Source: an uncultured Clostridium sp.
GTDB taxonomy: Bacteria; Bacillota; Clostridia; TANB77; CAG-508
Assembly (NCBI GenBank): GCA_900553865.1
Contig: USFC01000050.1
Span: forward strand, 1-11,799
Direction of reading: 5' to 3'
DNA length: 11,799 nucleotides
Shown: one piece after another, positions 1 through 5,878 of the stretch
Position numbering within the stretch: position 1 is the first letter of the stretch
How the letters are laid out: the number at the start of each line of letters is the position of its first letter
Program-made: the position numbers and the translations under genes
Notes under the pieces: generated by a model
The model's database searches: none
The model's input: the letters and a program-made list of their open reading frames with translations, nothing else
What the model was told of the DNA's origin: nothing

Positions 1-517
1 GAGCATATTTTCCTTCTTTAGCCATTAATTGAGCTTCTTGACCTGCTGCTCTAACCATTTTTCCACCTTGACCTGGATTTAATTCTATATTATGAATCAT
101 TGTACCTACTGGTATAGATTCGATTGGCATACAGTTACCTGGTTTAATATCAACTTTTTGTCCAGATACTACTTTGTCACCATCTTTTAATCCTACTGGT
201 GCTAAGATATAAGCTTTTGTTCCATCTTCATATTCGATTAATGCTATGTTTGCACTTCTGTTTGGATCGTATTCGATACCAATTACGGTTGCTAGCATAT
301 CATCTTTATTTCTTTTAAAATCAATTATTCTGTATTTTTGTCTGTTTCCTCCACCTTGATGTCTTACAGTAATTCTACCATATGAGTTTCTTCCTGCTTT
401 TTCTTTCTTTACTGTTAATAAAGATTTTTCAGGAGTTTTCTTTGTTATTTCATCAAATGTAGAAACTGTCATGTTTCTTAGTGATGGAGTTGTTGGTCTG
501 AAATGTTTCATTCCCAT
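1..517 (-). CDS. rplB: 50S ribosomal protein L2, N-terminal 172 codons (runs off window)
   Basis: This is the 5' part of the gene for L2, a primary 23S rRNA-binding protein of the large subunit, needed for subunit association and the peptidyl-transferase region. I translated it by hand: it begins MGMKHFRPTTPSLRNMT and contains the hallmark stretches VRHQGGGNRQKYR, IEYDPNRSANIALI and NPGQGGKMVRAAGQEAQ. L2 is usually about 275 aa, so roughly 60% is here; the C-terminal part with the conserved functional histidine lies outside the window. The start at 517 is set by AAAAGGAG (minus strand) about 9 nt upstream and by alignment to the usual L2 N-terminus. It follows S10-L3-L4-L23 in the standard order, but is separated from L23 by a 371-bp structured gap instead of the usual few bases. 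Identification is certain; the reading is partial only because of the window edge. Confidence 0.97.
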   Translation of the reverse strand, partial: MGMKHFRPTTPSLRNMTVSTFDEITKKTPEKSLLTVKKEKAGRNSYGRITVRHQGGGNRQKYRIIDFKRNKDDMLATVIGIEYDPNRSANIALIEYEDGTKAYILAPVGLKDGDKVVSGQKVDIKPGNCMPIESIPVGTMIHNIELNPGQGGKMVRAAGQEAQLMAKEGKYA

Positions 518-529
518 TTTTCTCTCTCC

Positions 530-581
530 TTTTCGAAACAATGAAAATCTTCGTCTTGCGTTGTCAAGCTTCGTTTCAAAA
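530..581 (-). promoter_or_regulatory. Hairpin flanking the L2 ribosome-binding site
   Basis: On the minus-strand transcript, TTTTGAAAC (581-573) can pair with GTTTCGAAAA (539-530), about nine pairs with one bulged base. The 3' arm runs directly into the L2 Shine-Dalgarno sequence. A small inner hairpin, CTTG-ACAACG-CAAG (568-555), sits within the loop. Pairing is seen by eye; a role in controlling L2 translation is inference. Confidence 0.4.
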
Positions 582-775
582 TTCTGCAACGTGTCAACGT
601 ACGTCTTGACTTTTTCTTCTTACTTTCCTAGCAATATTTGCTTTTGATTGTTTCTCTACTTTTTATTTTATATTTACGGTTTTCTTTTCCTGCCCCGCAT
701 TAGCAGATATTTTTTATTATCCGAGTTATTTCTCGATACTTTTAACTTGTTATTGTAACTTCCTGTTTGGAAAAG

Positions 776-875
776 AATTGTTATTTGGCTAGGCGTTCAA
801 AAAAGAAACACCGCAGGCGTGCTTATTGCACGTTGAGGATTTTCTTTTGAAGAACAACGACGCCAAATGGCAATT
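776..875 (-). repeat. 100-nt imperfect palindrome / structured RNA hairpin
   Basis: On the minus strand the arms nest as follows: AATTG (875-871) with CAATT (780-776); ATTTGGC (868-862) with GCCAAAT (789-783); TTCAAAA then GAAA with TTTC then TTTTGAA, with a two-base bulge; and a terminal CGTGC-AATAA-GCACG hairpin. The whole can fold as one long interrupted stem. It is nearly symmetrical, so it could be read as RNA from either strand. The A-rich 5' side and T-rich 3' side around the apical stem also resemble a terminator. Its build fits a dispersed palindromic intergenic repeat or a cis-regulatory RNA; copy number cannot be checked here. Confidence 0.55.
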
Positions 876-888
876 ATTTTTCAAATTT

Positions 889-1236
889 CTAAGCTCCCAT
901 AAATTCATCAATAGCATCCTTGTACTTCTTAGACATTTTTGTAGCTTTTCCGCCTTTTGCAAGATATGTTTTGTCTTCTAGATTTGTATCTATTGTTACA
1001 ATAGCTTTTTTCCAATCTGAAGTTTTTCCTTCATATCTTCCTACTCTTTTTGTTTTACCTTTTACAGTAACTGTATTTACATTTAATACTTTAACTTCAA
1101 ATAGTTTTTCTACTGCGTTTGCAATGTCAACTTTTGTAGCTTTTTTGTTTACTTTGAAAGTATATTTACCTTCTGCTATTGCCTCATTACTTTTTTCTGT
1201 TATAACAGGTGCAATAATAATATCTTCTGGTTTCAT
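889..1236 (-). CDS. rplW: 50S ribosomal protein L23 with C-terminal extension
   Basis: L23 binds 23S rRNA domain III at the polypeptide exit tunnel and docks trigger factor and the signal recognition particle. The family pattern is clear: IIIAPVITEKS at the start, KYTFKVNKKATKVDIANAVE, then KGKTKRVGRYEGKTSDWKKAIVTI around residues 59-82. At 115 aa it is longer than the usual 95-100 aa; the last 20 or so residues (KGGKATKMSKKYKD onward) form a lysine-rich tail beyond the usual end. The ATG shares one base with the L4 stop codon (TAATG arrangement), so the two are probably translationally coupled. The start gives the standard N-terminus. Identification is certain; the tail is the only oddity. 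Confidence 0.97.
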   Translation of the reverse strand: MKPEDIIIAPVITEKSNEAIAEGKYTFKVNKKATKVDIANAVEKLFEVKVLNVNTVTVKGKTKRVGRYEGKTSDWKKAIVTIDTNLEDKTYLAKGGKATKMSKKYKDAIDEFMGA

Positions 1237-1859
1237 TATGCATACACCTCCTCTAATTTTTTAACAGTATCTAAAGTTATAACTAAATTTTTGTATTTTA
1301 ATAAATCATATACGTTTATTGTATTTACTAATGTAGTTTTAACTCCTTCAATGTTTCTTGCAGATTTTTGAATGTTTTCATTTTTGTCTGCTAATAGCAT
1401 TAATGTTTTTCCTTCTACTTTTAAGTTGTTTAAAACTTTTACCATTTCTTTAGTTTTAATTTCTTTCATATCTAATGAATCTACAACTACTAATTCATTT
1501 TCTAATACTTTTGAACTTAAAACTGATTTAACAGCTAATTGTCTTTCTTTTTTGTTAACTGTGTAATAGTATGAACGTGGTTTTGGTCCTAAAGCTATAC
1601 CACCTTTAATCCATTGTGGAGCTCTTATAGAACCTTGTCTTGCTCTACCTGTTCCTTTTTGACGCCATGGTTTTCTTCCACCACCACGAACTTCACTTCT
1701 TGTTTTTGTGTTTTGTGTACCTTGTCTTTGATTAGCTAAATAATTAACTAATACACTATGTACAACTGCTTCATTTGGTTCTATTCCAAATATATTTTCT
1801 GCTAGTTCTACATCACTAACTTTCTTTCCTTCTATATTATATACGTCTATTTTAGGCAT
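1236..1859 (-). CDS. rplD: 50S ribosomal protein L4
   Basis: L4 is an early 23S rRNA-binding protein whose extended loop reaches the exit-tunnel wall; in gamma-proteobacteria it also represses its own operon. The 207-aa length is normal for the family. The tunnel loop is obvious at residues 54-90, with GGGRKPWRQKGTGRAR followed by APQWIKGG, the region where macrolide-resistance substitutions arise in other bacteria; nothing unusual is visible in it here. The N-terminal PKIDVYNIEGKKV and C-terminal NLVITLDTVKKLEEVYA also fit. The start at 1859 has GGAGGAGAATGAAG just upstream. It lies 19 bp after L3 and overlaps the L23 start by one base, as expected for one operon. Confidence 0.97.
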   Translation of the reverse strand: MPKIDVYNIEGKKVSDVELAENIFGIEPNEAVVHSVLVNYLANQRQGTQNTKTRSEVRGGGRKPWRQKGTGRARQGSIRAPQWIKGGIALGPKPRSYYYTVNKKERQLAVKSVLSSKVLENELVVVDSLDMKEIKTKEMVKVLNNLKVEGKTLMLLADKNENIQKSARNIEGVKTTLVNTINVYDLLKYKNLVITLDTVKKLEEVYA

Positions 1860-1878
1860 TCTTCATTCTCCTCCTTCC

Positions 1879-2508
1879 TTATGCTTTTACACTTGTTTTT
1901 ATTTTTAAGATAGCACCTTTAACTCCTGGAACACTACCTTTTACTAAAATTACATTTTTGTCCATATCAACTGCTACAACATCTAAGTTTTGAATTGTAA
2001 TAGTTTGAACTCCCATATGTCCTGGTAATTTCTTGCCTTTGAAAACTCTACCTGGAGTTGATGTTGGTCCCATTGAACCTGGTCTTCTGTGATACATAGA
2101 ACCATGTCCCATTGGTCCACGACTTTGTCCATGACGTTTGATAACACCTTGGAATCCTTTTCCTTTTGATGTACCTTGAACATCAATTTTGTCGCCTTTT
2201 TCAAAAGTATCAGCTTTTATTTCGTCGCCTACTTTGTAGCTTTCAACTTCATCTACTCTAAATTCTCTTAAATGTTTTTTAGCTGCTATATTAGCTTTTG
2301 CAAAGTGTCCTTTTTCTGGTCTGTTTACTTTGCTTTCTTTTACTTCTCCAAAACCTAATTGAATAGCATTGTATCCATCAGTTTCAACTGATTTTACTTG
2401 TGCTACTACGCATGGTCCTGCTTCAATAACTGTAACTGGAATAACTTTTCCTTCTTCATCAAATATTTGTGTCATTCCAATTTTCTTTCCTACAATTGTT
2501 TTTTTCAT
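1879..2508 (-). CDS. rplC: 50S ribosomal protein L3
   Basis: L3 is one of the proteins that start assembly of the large subunit, with a long loop reaching the peptidyl-transferase centre. The 209-aa sequence shows the family signature from the start (GKKIGMTQIFDEEGKVIPVTV, residues 7-27, described in parts) and the conserved basic loop at about 112-166, including GTSKGKGFQGVIKRHG, GHGSMYHRRPGSMG and GKKLPGHMG. The start codon has AGGAGG ten bases upstream. It follows S10 after an unusually long 123-bp spacer that can form secondary structure next to this ribosome-binding site. Confidence in identity is very high. Confidence 0.97.
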   Translation of the reverse strand: MKKTIVGKKIGMTQIFDEEGKVIPVTVIEAGPCVVAQVKSVETDGYNAIQLGFGEVKESKVNRPEKGHFAKANIAAKKHLREFRVDEVESYKVGDEIKADTFEKGDKIDVQGTSKGKGFQGVIKRHGQSRGPMGHGSMYHRRPGSMGPTSTPGRVFKGKKLPGHMGVQTITIQNLDVVAVDMDKNVILVKGSVPGVKGAILKIKTSVKA

Positions 2509-2523
2509 TTTTTTATTTCCTCC

Positions 2524-2595
2524 TAACTATTGGCTGATTTTTTTTAAGTATTTTAAACTACGTCTTACTTCGTTAAAATTTTCTTAGTTATCAGC
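2524..2595 (-). promoter_or_regulatory. Structured S10-L3 spacer, possible pseudoknot at L3 RBS
   Basis: In the minus-strand transcript GCTGAT (2595-2590) pairs with ATCAGC (2538-2533), and the neighbouring TAACTA (2590-2585) matches TAGTTA (2529-2524), which directly precedes AGGAGG of rplC. The second pairing crosses the first, so the two form either a pseudoknot or two alternative states. Inside lies a third stem, ATTTTAAC against GTTTAAAAT with one bulge. The pairings are seen by eye; control of L3 translation is inference. Confidence 0.4.
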
Positions 2596-2631
2596 TTGGT
2601 TTTGTTGTTTACTTTTATAAAGTAATAAAAA

Positions 2632-2958
2632 TTATAATTTGATTTCGATATCAACACCAGCTGGTAAATCAATTTTCATTAAACTATCAACTGTTTTTTG
2701 TGTTGGGTAAAGAATATCAATTACTCTTTTATGTGTTCTCATTTCAAATTGTTCTCTTGAATCCTTGTGTTTGTGTGGAGAACGTAAGATTGTAACGATT
2801 TCTTTTTGTGTTGGTAATGGAATAGGTCCTGAAACTTTTGATCCTGTTCTTTTAGCAGTTTCTACTATTTGTTCAGCAGACTTTTCTAATAGTACGTGGT
2901 CATAAGCTTTTAATCTTATTCTCATTTTCTCACTTCCTACTTTGTTTGATGTTGCCAT
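2632..2958 (-). CDS. rpsJ: 30S ribosomal protein S10 (NusE)
   Basis: S10 belongs to the small-subunit head and, as NusE, also works in transcription antitermination and transcription-translation coupling. The protein reads RIRLKAYDHVLLEKSAEQIV, KVSGPIPLPT, HKHKDSREQFEMRTHKR and ends in DLPAGVDIEIKL, all textbook S10. At 108 aa it is about six residues longer than the usual 102 at the N-terminus. The chosen ATG at 2958 has GAGGAGG nine bases upstream; a second in-frame ATG (giving MRIRLKAYDH) is preceded by a weaker AGGAAG and would give a slightly short protein. It is the first gene of the operon, behind a long leader and a consensus promoter. Confidence 0.96.
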   Translation of the reverse strand: MATSNKVGSEKMRIRLKAYDHVLLEKSAEQIVETAKRTGSKVSGPIPLPTQKEIVTILRSPHKHKDSREQFEMRTHKRVIDILYPTQKTVDSLMKIDLPAGVDIEIKL

Positions 2959-3300
2959 TTCATTTTCCCTCCTCTATTATTTGTAAGGTAATGCATATTT
3001 TCTTAACTTCAATTTCAATAAATATGTTATATATTTTTTGAATAATTGATGTTAGTTTTTATAAGCATTTGCCTTCATAAAAAAATGTTTTGGTCGGAAG
3101 TTTTTAAAACGCACCCTGGTGTTTCTTTTATTTCTAATATAAAACCCAATGATTGCATGATAAATCTTGGGATAAGTGCTTTTTTATTTTATAAAACTTA
3201 CCGCCTTGGTCTAAGCCATGACATACTCCATAGAAGTTCCCTCCACCCCGCATAAAATCAGGATGTAGCCACATTCTACTTCATCGCTTTGCTACATGCC
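2959..3300 (-). promoter_or_regulatory. S10-operon leader RNA (about 340 nt, structured)
   Basis: The predicted transcript starts near 3300, leaving roughly 340 untranslated nt before S10. At its very 5' end ATGTAGC (3297-3291) pairs perfectly with GCTACAT (3269-3263). Further hairpins are CTATG/CATGG (3233-3216), CTTA-ACC/GGTAAG with a 2-nt bulge (3215-3197) and CCCAA/TTGGG (3171-3145). The stretch between (TATGCGGGGTGGAGGGAAC) is G-rich, unlike the AT-rich surroundings. Long S10 leaders are autoregulatory targets in other bacteria (L4 in E. coli); which protein, if any, binds this one is unknown. Confidence 0.6.
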
Positions 3301-3305
3301 TATTT

Positions 3306-3334
3306 ATTATATACTGGTTTTGCTGGATTGTCAA
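3306..3334 (-). promoter_or_regulatory. Sigma-A promoter of the S10 operon
   Basis: The minus strand shows a perfect -35 TTGACA (3334-3329) and a perfect -10 TATAAT (3311-3306) separated by exactly 17 bp. Transcription should start near 3299-3300, at the first base of the leader hairpin. This is the strongest promoter in the window, as expected for ribosomal protein genes. Confidence 0.9.
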
Positions 3335-3342
3335 TACATTTC

Positions 3343-3371
3343 TTGCATTTTTCTTCCATTTGTTGTATAAT
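3343..3371 (+). promoter_or_regulatory. Sigma-A promoter of the 96-aa orphan gene, divergent from S10
   Basis: TTGCAT (3343-3348), 17 bp, TATAAT (3366-3371). It stands back to back with the S10 promoter, the two -35 boxes being only 8 bp apart. At the expected start site lies an inverted repeat, TCTAAG-GATTT-CTTAGA (3379-3395), which could be an operator or a 5' hairpin. Confidence 0.75.
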
Positions 3372-3432
3372 AAATTTATCTAAGGATTTCTTAGAAAAAA
3401 TATTTTTCATTTTAATTAAAGGAGACAATACT

Positions 3433-3723
3433 ATGAAAAAACACAACCTTGGAACTGACAACCAAACAGACCTGTTTCTTTTCGAAGATGAACAAGAAGG
3501 CAGAATCCCTGATTCTTTTGTTACAGCTGTCCGAATCGAAAGGGATACTGATTTTCTCCACTTTCTTAACTGCATTGGTATTACTAATTTTTCTTTAAAG
3601 GCTGTGAGAGGCAGTATGAGAATCTATTCTATAGACATGACCGTATTTCTTGAAGAAGAAACAAGGTTGGAAGTCTATGATGAGCTTGTAGCTCATCAGC
3701 CAGAATTCTTAAAAGTAGAATAA
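3433..3723 (+). CDS. Small conserved-looking protein of unknown function (96 aa)
   Basis: I do not recognise this protein. It starts MKKHNLGTDNQTDLFLFEDE and has no membrane segment, signal peptide, cysteine pair or known motif; it looks like a soluble, acidic cytoplasmic protein with a possible alpha/beta fold (stretches such as SMRIYSIDMTVFLEEE suggest beta strands). That it is a real gene is well supported: an AAAGGAG ribosome-binding site precedes the ATG at 3433, a good sigma-A promoter lies 60 bp upstream, and an intrinsic terminator begins 10 bp after the stop. The reading frame continues upstream to 3289, but that would begin before the promoter and lacks a ribosome-binding site, so the shorter start is chosen. 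It is monocistronic and divergent from the S10 operon; function cannot be assigned. Confidence 0.85.
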   Translation: MKKHNLGTDNQTDLFLFEDEQEGRIPDSFVTAVRIERDTDFLHFLNCIGITNFSLKAVRGSMRIYSIDMTVFLEEETRLEVYDELVAHQPEFLKVE

Positions 3724-3732
3724 AAGTCCTTT

Positions 3733-3767
3733 AAAAATCCGCCGGCTGAATTGCCAGCGGATTTTTT
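3733..3767 (+). terminator. Intrinsic terminator after the 96-aa gene
   Basis: AATCCGC-C-GGC, loop TGAATT, GCC-A-GCGGATT followed by a T run: a GC-rich stem of about ten pairs with a symmetric C/A mismatch, ten bases after the stop codon. Classic Rho-independent shape. Confidence 0.9.
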
Positions 3768-3875
3768 ATATTCTAGAAAAATTTGTCAGGTAAACAAAAA
3801 TGAGGCATGAAAAAAGTTTGCTAAAATGTATAAAAATATTAATCATTCTCCTTTTGTTCTATTATTTTGTCCCAC

Positions 3876-3906
3876 AAAAAAACTTCATTTTTAAAATGAA
3901 GTTTTT
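3876..3906 (-). terminator. Intrinsic terminator of spoVG
   Basis: On the minus strand, AAAAACTTCATTTT pairs with AAAATGAAGTTTTT and is followed by a T run, 14 bases after the spoVG stop codon. The stem is flanked by T tracts on both strands, so it could also stop transcription coming from the left. Confidence 0.85.
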
Positions 3907-3919
3907 ATAATTTTTTATA

Positions 3920-4201
3920 TTATTCTGCTGATTCTGAAGTTTCTTCAGTCTCTGGAGCTTCATAAGCTTCTAATATAGCTTTTTGAATTTTCTCTCTTGT
4001 TTCAGCATTGATTGGATGAGCTATATCCTTGAATTCTCCGTTTGGAGTTTTTCTGCTTGGCATAGCAATGAATAATCCATTTTGGCTTTCGATAACTTTA
4101 ATATCATGTACTGCGAATTCGTTATCGAATGTTACAGAAGCAACAGCTTTCATTCTGTTTTCTGAATTTACTTTTCTTAAACGTACATCTGTGATTTGCA
4201 T
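3920..4201 (-). CDS. spoVG: Septation / sporulation regulator SpoVG
   Basis: SpoVG is a small nucleic-acid-binding regulator that affects asymmetric septation and spore cortex formation in Bacillus and, in other Firmicutes, capsule and virulence genes. The 93-aa sequence carries the signature MQITDVRLRKV at the start, AVHDIKVIE (30-38), GLFIAMPSRK (42-51) and GEFKDIAHPIN (55-65), followed by the usual variable acidic tail (APETEETSESAE). The start is the ATG at 4201. A GTG nine bases upstream is in frame but lies inside the ribosome-binding site AGAGGTG, so it is rejected. It has its own sigma-H-like promoter and its own terminator, so it is monocistronic. In many clostridia it lies close to murC and purR; here murC is divergent and purR is absent. 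Confidence 0.96.
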   Translation of the reverse strand: MQITDVRLRKVNSENRMKAVASVTFDNEFAVHDIKVIESQNGLFIAMPSRKTPNGEFKDIAHPINAETREKIQKAILEAYEAPETEETSESAE

Positions 4202-4231
4202 ATTGAGCACCTCTTTCTAATGTTTTTATAT

Positions 4232-4254
4232 TTGTACATTCTTTCTATGTACAA
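4232..4254. promoter_or_regulatory. Inverted repeat at the spoVG transcription start
   Basis: TTGTACAT-TCTTTCT-ATGTACAA: perfect 8-bp arms around a 7-nt centre. With the sigma-H start predicted near 4253, it covers roughly +1 to +22 of the spoVG transcript, so it is either an operator or a hairpin at the 5' end of the mRNA. Confidence 0.55.
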
Positions 4255-4259
4255 TAATA

Positions 4260-4288
4260 TTATTCGCCAAAAAAATATTTTTTCCTTC
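4260..4288 (-). promoter_or_regulatory. Sigma-H-type promoter of spoVG
   Basis: The minus strand reads GAAGGAAAA (4288-4280), 12 bp, GCGAATAA (4267-4260). This fits the Bacillus sigma-H consensus RNAGGAWWW - N11-12 - RNGAATWW at every defined position. spoVG is a classic sigma-H target in B. subtilis, so sequence and biology agree. Confidence 0.8.
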
Positions 4289-4388
4289 TGTTTTTTACAA
4301 ATTTAATAAAAAATATTTTTTTATTTTTCTAATCTTTTCACTTTTTATAAAAAAAAGCATAATATACATCAGAAGTTTTTTAAAACTA

Positions 4389-4417
4389 TTGAAAAATAGC
4401 AAAAAAGATTATATAAT
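4389..4417 (+). promoter_or_regulatory. Sigma-A promoter of murC
   Basis: TTGAAA (4389-4394), 17 bp, TATAAT (4412-4417), 40 bp before the murC start. Upstream lies a very A/T-rich stretch with an A-tract/T-tract palindrome (4305-4325) that may bend DNA or act as an UP element. A second ATATAAT at 4433-4439 has no good -35 box. Confidence 0.75.
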
Positions 4418-4457
4418 TCATTGGAATGAACGATATAATTAAAAAGGAGTGCTTACA

Positions 4458-5837
4458 TTGGCAAATATTGAAGATTTAAAAAAATATAAACATATATATA
4501 TGATAGGCATAGGCGGCGTTAGTATGAGTGGTATTGCCGAAATTTTAAAACACTGGGGATTTATTGTTACTGGTTCAGATTGGGCCGAGTCTGAAACTAC
4601 CAAAAAGCTTAATTTAGATGGTATTCATGTAATTATTGGTCATGATGTTAATATGGTAAAAAAAGCTGACCTTGTTGTTTACACTGCCGCAATAAAAGAA
4701 GATGATGTTGAACTTGTTGCTGCTAGAGAAATTGGAATTCCAACTATGGAAAGAGCTGATTTTTTAGGACTTATGACAAAAGCTTTTAATGATACTATTT
4801 GTGTTTCTGGAACTCATGGAAAAACTACCACTACTTCTATGATTTCTATGTGCTTTATTGAAGCTGGGTTAGACCCTTTTATTCAAGTTGGTGCTACTTT
4901 AAAAGCTATAGATGGAAATTATAGAATTGGAAGCAGTGAGCACTTTATTATTGAAGCTTGCGAATATGTTGAAAGCTTTTTAAAGTTTTACCCTAAAGCA
5001 GAAGTTATTTTAAATATTGATAATGACCATTTAGACTATTTTAAAAATATAGATAATATTTATAATGCCTTTATTAAGTATGTAAAATTACTTCCTGATA
5101 ATGGTTTATTAGTTGTTAATTTAGATAATGAATATTGCGCTAATTTACATAAATTTACAAATGCAAAAATCGTTTCTTATGCAATTAACAATGAAAGGGC
5201 CAACTTTGTTGCTAAAAATATAACTTTTAATAAAAACGGTTTTCCTAGATTTGATGTTTACTATAACAACTATTTTTATGGTTCTATTGAGCTTTCTGTT
5301 CCTGGAATACACAATGTACTAAATTCTTTAGCCTGTATAGCTTTGTGTGATTCATATGGAATACAAAAATGTGATATAAAAACTGCTTTGAAAAAATATA
5401 CTGGAGCTCATAGAAGATTTGAATTTGTTGGTAGTTTTAATGACGTTTCTATTTATGATGATTACGGACACCACCCAACTGAAATAAAAGCTACTGCTCT
5501 TGCATTAAAGAAGAAAACTTACAATCATTCTTGGGTTGTTTTCCAACCACATACATATAGCAGAACTAAAAATTTGTTAGAGGATTTTGCTGAAAGCCTA
5601 ACATATTTTGATAATATAATTGTTACAGATATTTATGCAGCTCGTGAAAATGATACTTATGGTATTTCTTCTCAAGATTTAGTTGATAAAATAAAAACTC
5701 TTGGCAGAAAATCTGTATATATTCAAGATTTTAATGATATAGTTTCTTATTTGAAAGAAAATTGTCAAAAAGATGATATTGTTCTAACCTTGGGTGCTGG
5801 CACAATAACAAATTTAGGCAAAATGCTTTTAAAATAA
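4458..5837 (+). CDS. murC: UDP-N-acetylmuramate--L-alanine ligase MurC
   Basis: MurC is the cytoplasmic ATP-dependent ligase that adds L-alanine to UDP-MurNAc, the first amino acid of the peptidoglycan stem peptide. The 459-aa protein has the full Mur-ligase layout: N-terminal Rossmann-like domain with MIGIGGVSMSGIAEIL (15-30), central ATPase domain with the P-loop GTHGKTTTTSM (118-128), NIDNDHLDYF (186-195) and HNVLNSLAC (285-293), and C-terminal domain with GAHRRFE (316-322), DDYGHHPTEI (334-343) and FQPHTYSRT (362-370). All key motifs are intact and the length is normal. The start is the TTG at 4458, eight bases after AAGGAG; the in-frame GTG at 4449 overlaps that site. It has its own promoter and no clear terminator, so some reading into the next gene is possible. 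Confidence 0.97.
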   Translation: MANIEDLKKYKHIYMIGIGGVSMSGIAEILKHWGFIVTGSDWAESETTKKLNLDGIHVIIGHDVNMVKKADLVVYTAAIKEDDVELVAAREIGIPTMERADFLGLMTKAFNDTICVSGTHGKTTTTSMISMCFIEAGLDPFIQVGATLKAIDGNYRIGSSEHFIIEACEYVESFLKFYPKAEVILNIDNDHLDYFKNIDNIYNAFIKYVKLLPDNGLLVVNLDNEYCANLHKFTNAKIVSYAINNERANFVAKNITFNKNGFPRFDVYYNNYFYGSIELSVPGIHNVLNSLACIALCDSYGIQKCDIKTALKKYTGAHRRFEFVGSFNDVSIYDDYGHHPTEIKATALALKKKTYNHSWVVFQPHTYSRTKNLLEDFAESLTYFDNIIVTDIYAARENDTYGISSQDLVDKIKTLGRKSVYIQDFNDIVSYLKENCQKDDIVLTLGAGTITNLGKMLLK

Positions 5838-5849
5838 TTAGTCTATCTA

Positions 5850-5878
5850 TTGATTATGTAGTCCTTCTGTGGTATAAT
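5850..5878 (+). promoter_or_regulatory. Sigma-A promoter of the 112-aa orphan gene
   Basis: TTGATT (5850-5855), 17 bp, TATAAT (5873-5878). The -10 box is the left end of a 31-bp palindrome, so a bound repressor would block RNA polymerase directly. Confidence 0.75.

Larger units (their letters stand above)
518..888 (-). other. 371-bp non-coding gap inside the S10 operon (L23-L2)
   Basis: No plausible gene is seen here on either strand. The stretch is dense in short inverted repeats on the minus-strand transcript: a 100-nt hairpin at 776-875, a small CGAG/CTCG hairpin around 723-736, GTCAA/TTGAC arms around 593-610, and the L2-proximal hairpin at 530-581. I find no convincing sigma-A promoter: the two TTGACA-like words lack a -10 box at the right distance. 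L23 and L2 are usually adjacent, so this is either an inserted repeat or a regulatory RNA between two ribosomal protein genes. Confidence 0.6.

Noticed and set aside
776..875. CRISPR repeat or tRNA in the L23-L2 gap
   Set aside because: There is only one palindrome with no regularly spaced copies, and no cloverleaf with an acceptor stem, T-loop and anticodon can be drawn.
518..888. Internal promoter before rplB based on TTGACA words
   Set aside because: Neither TTGACA has an acceptable -10 hexamer at 16-18 bp, and the TATAAA-like word nearby has no -35 box.
1983..2204. A 73-codon frame inside rplC on the same strand
   Set aside because: It is fully covered by the certain L3 gene in another frame and has no ribosome-binding site.
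3134..3253. A 39-codon minus-strand frame in the S10 leader (MRGGGNFYGVCHGLDQ...)
   Set aside because: It has no ribosome-binding site and overlaps leader hairpins; the apparent codons are better explained as structured RNA.
3289..3432. Longer start for the 96-aa gene
   Set aside because: It would begin upstream of the gene's own promoter and lacks a Shine-Dalgarno sequence; the ATG at 3433 has AAAGGAG.
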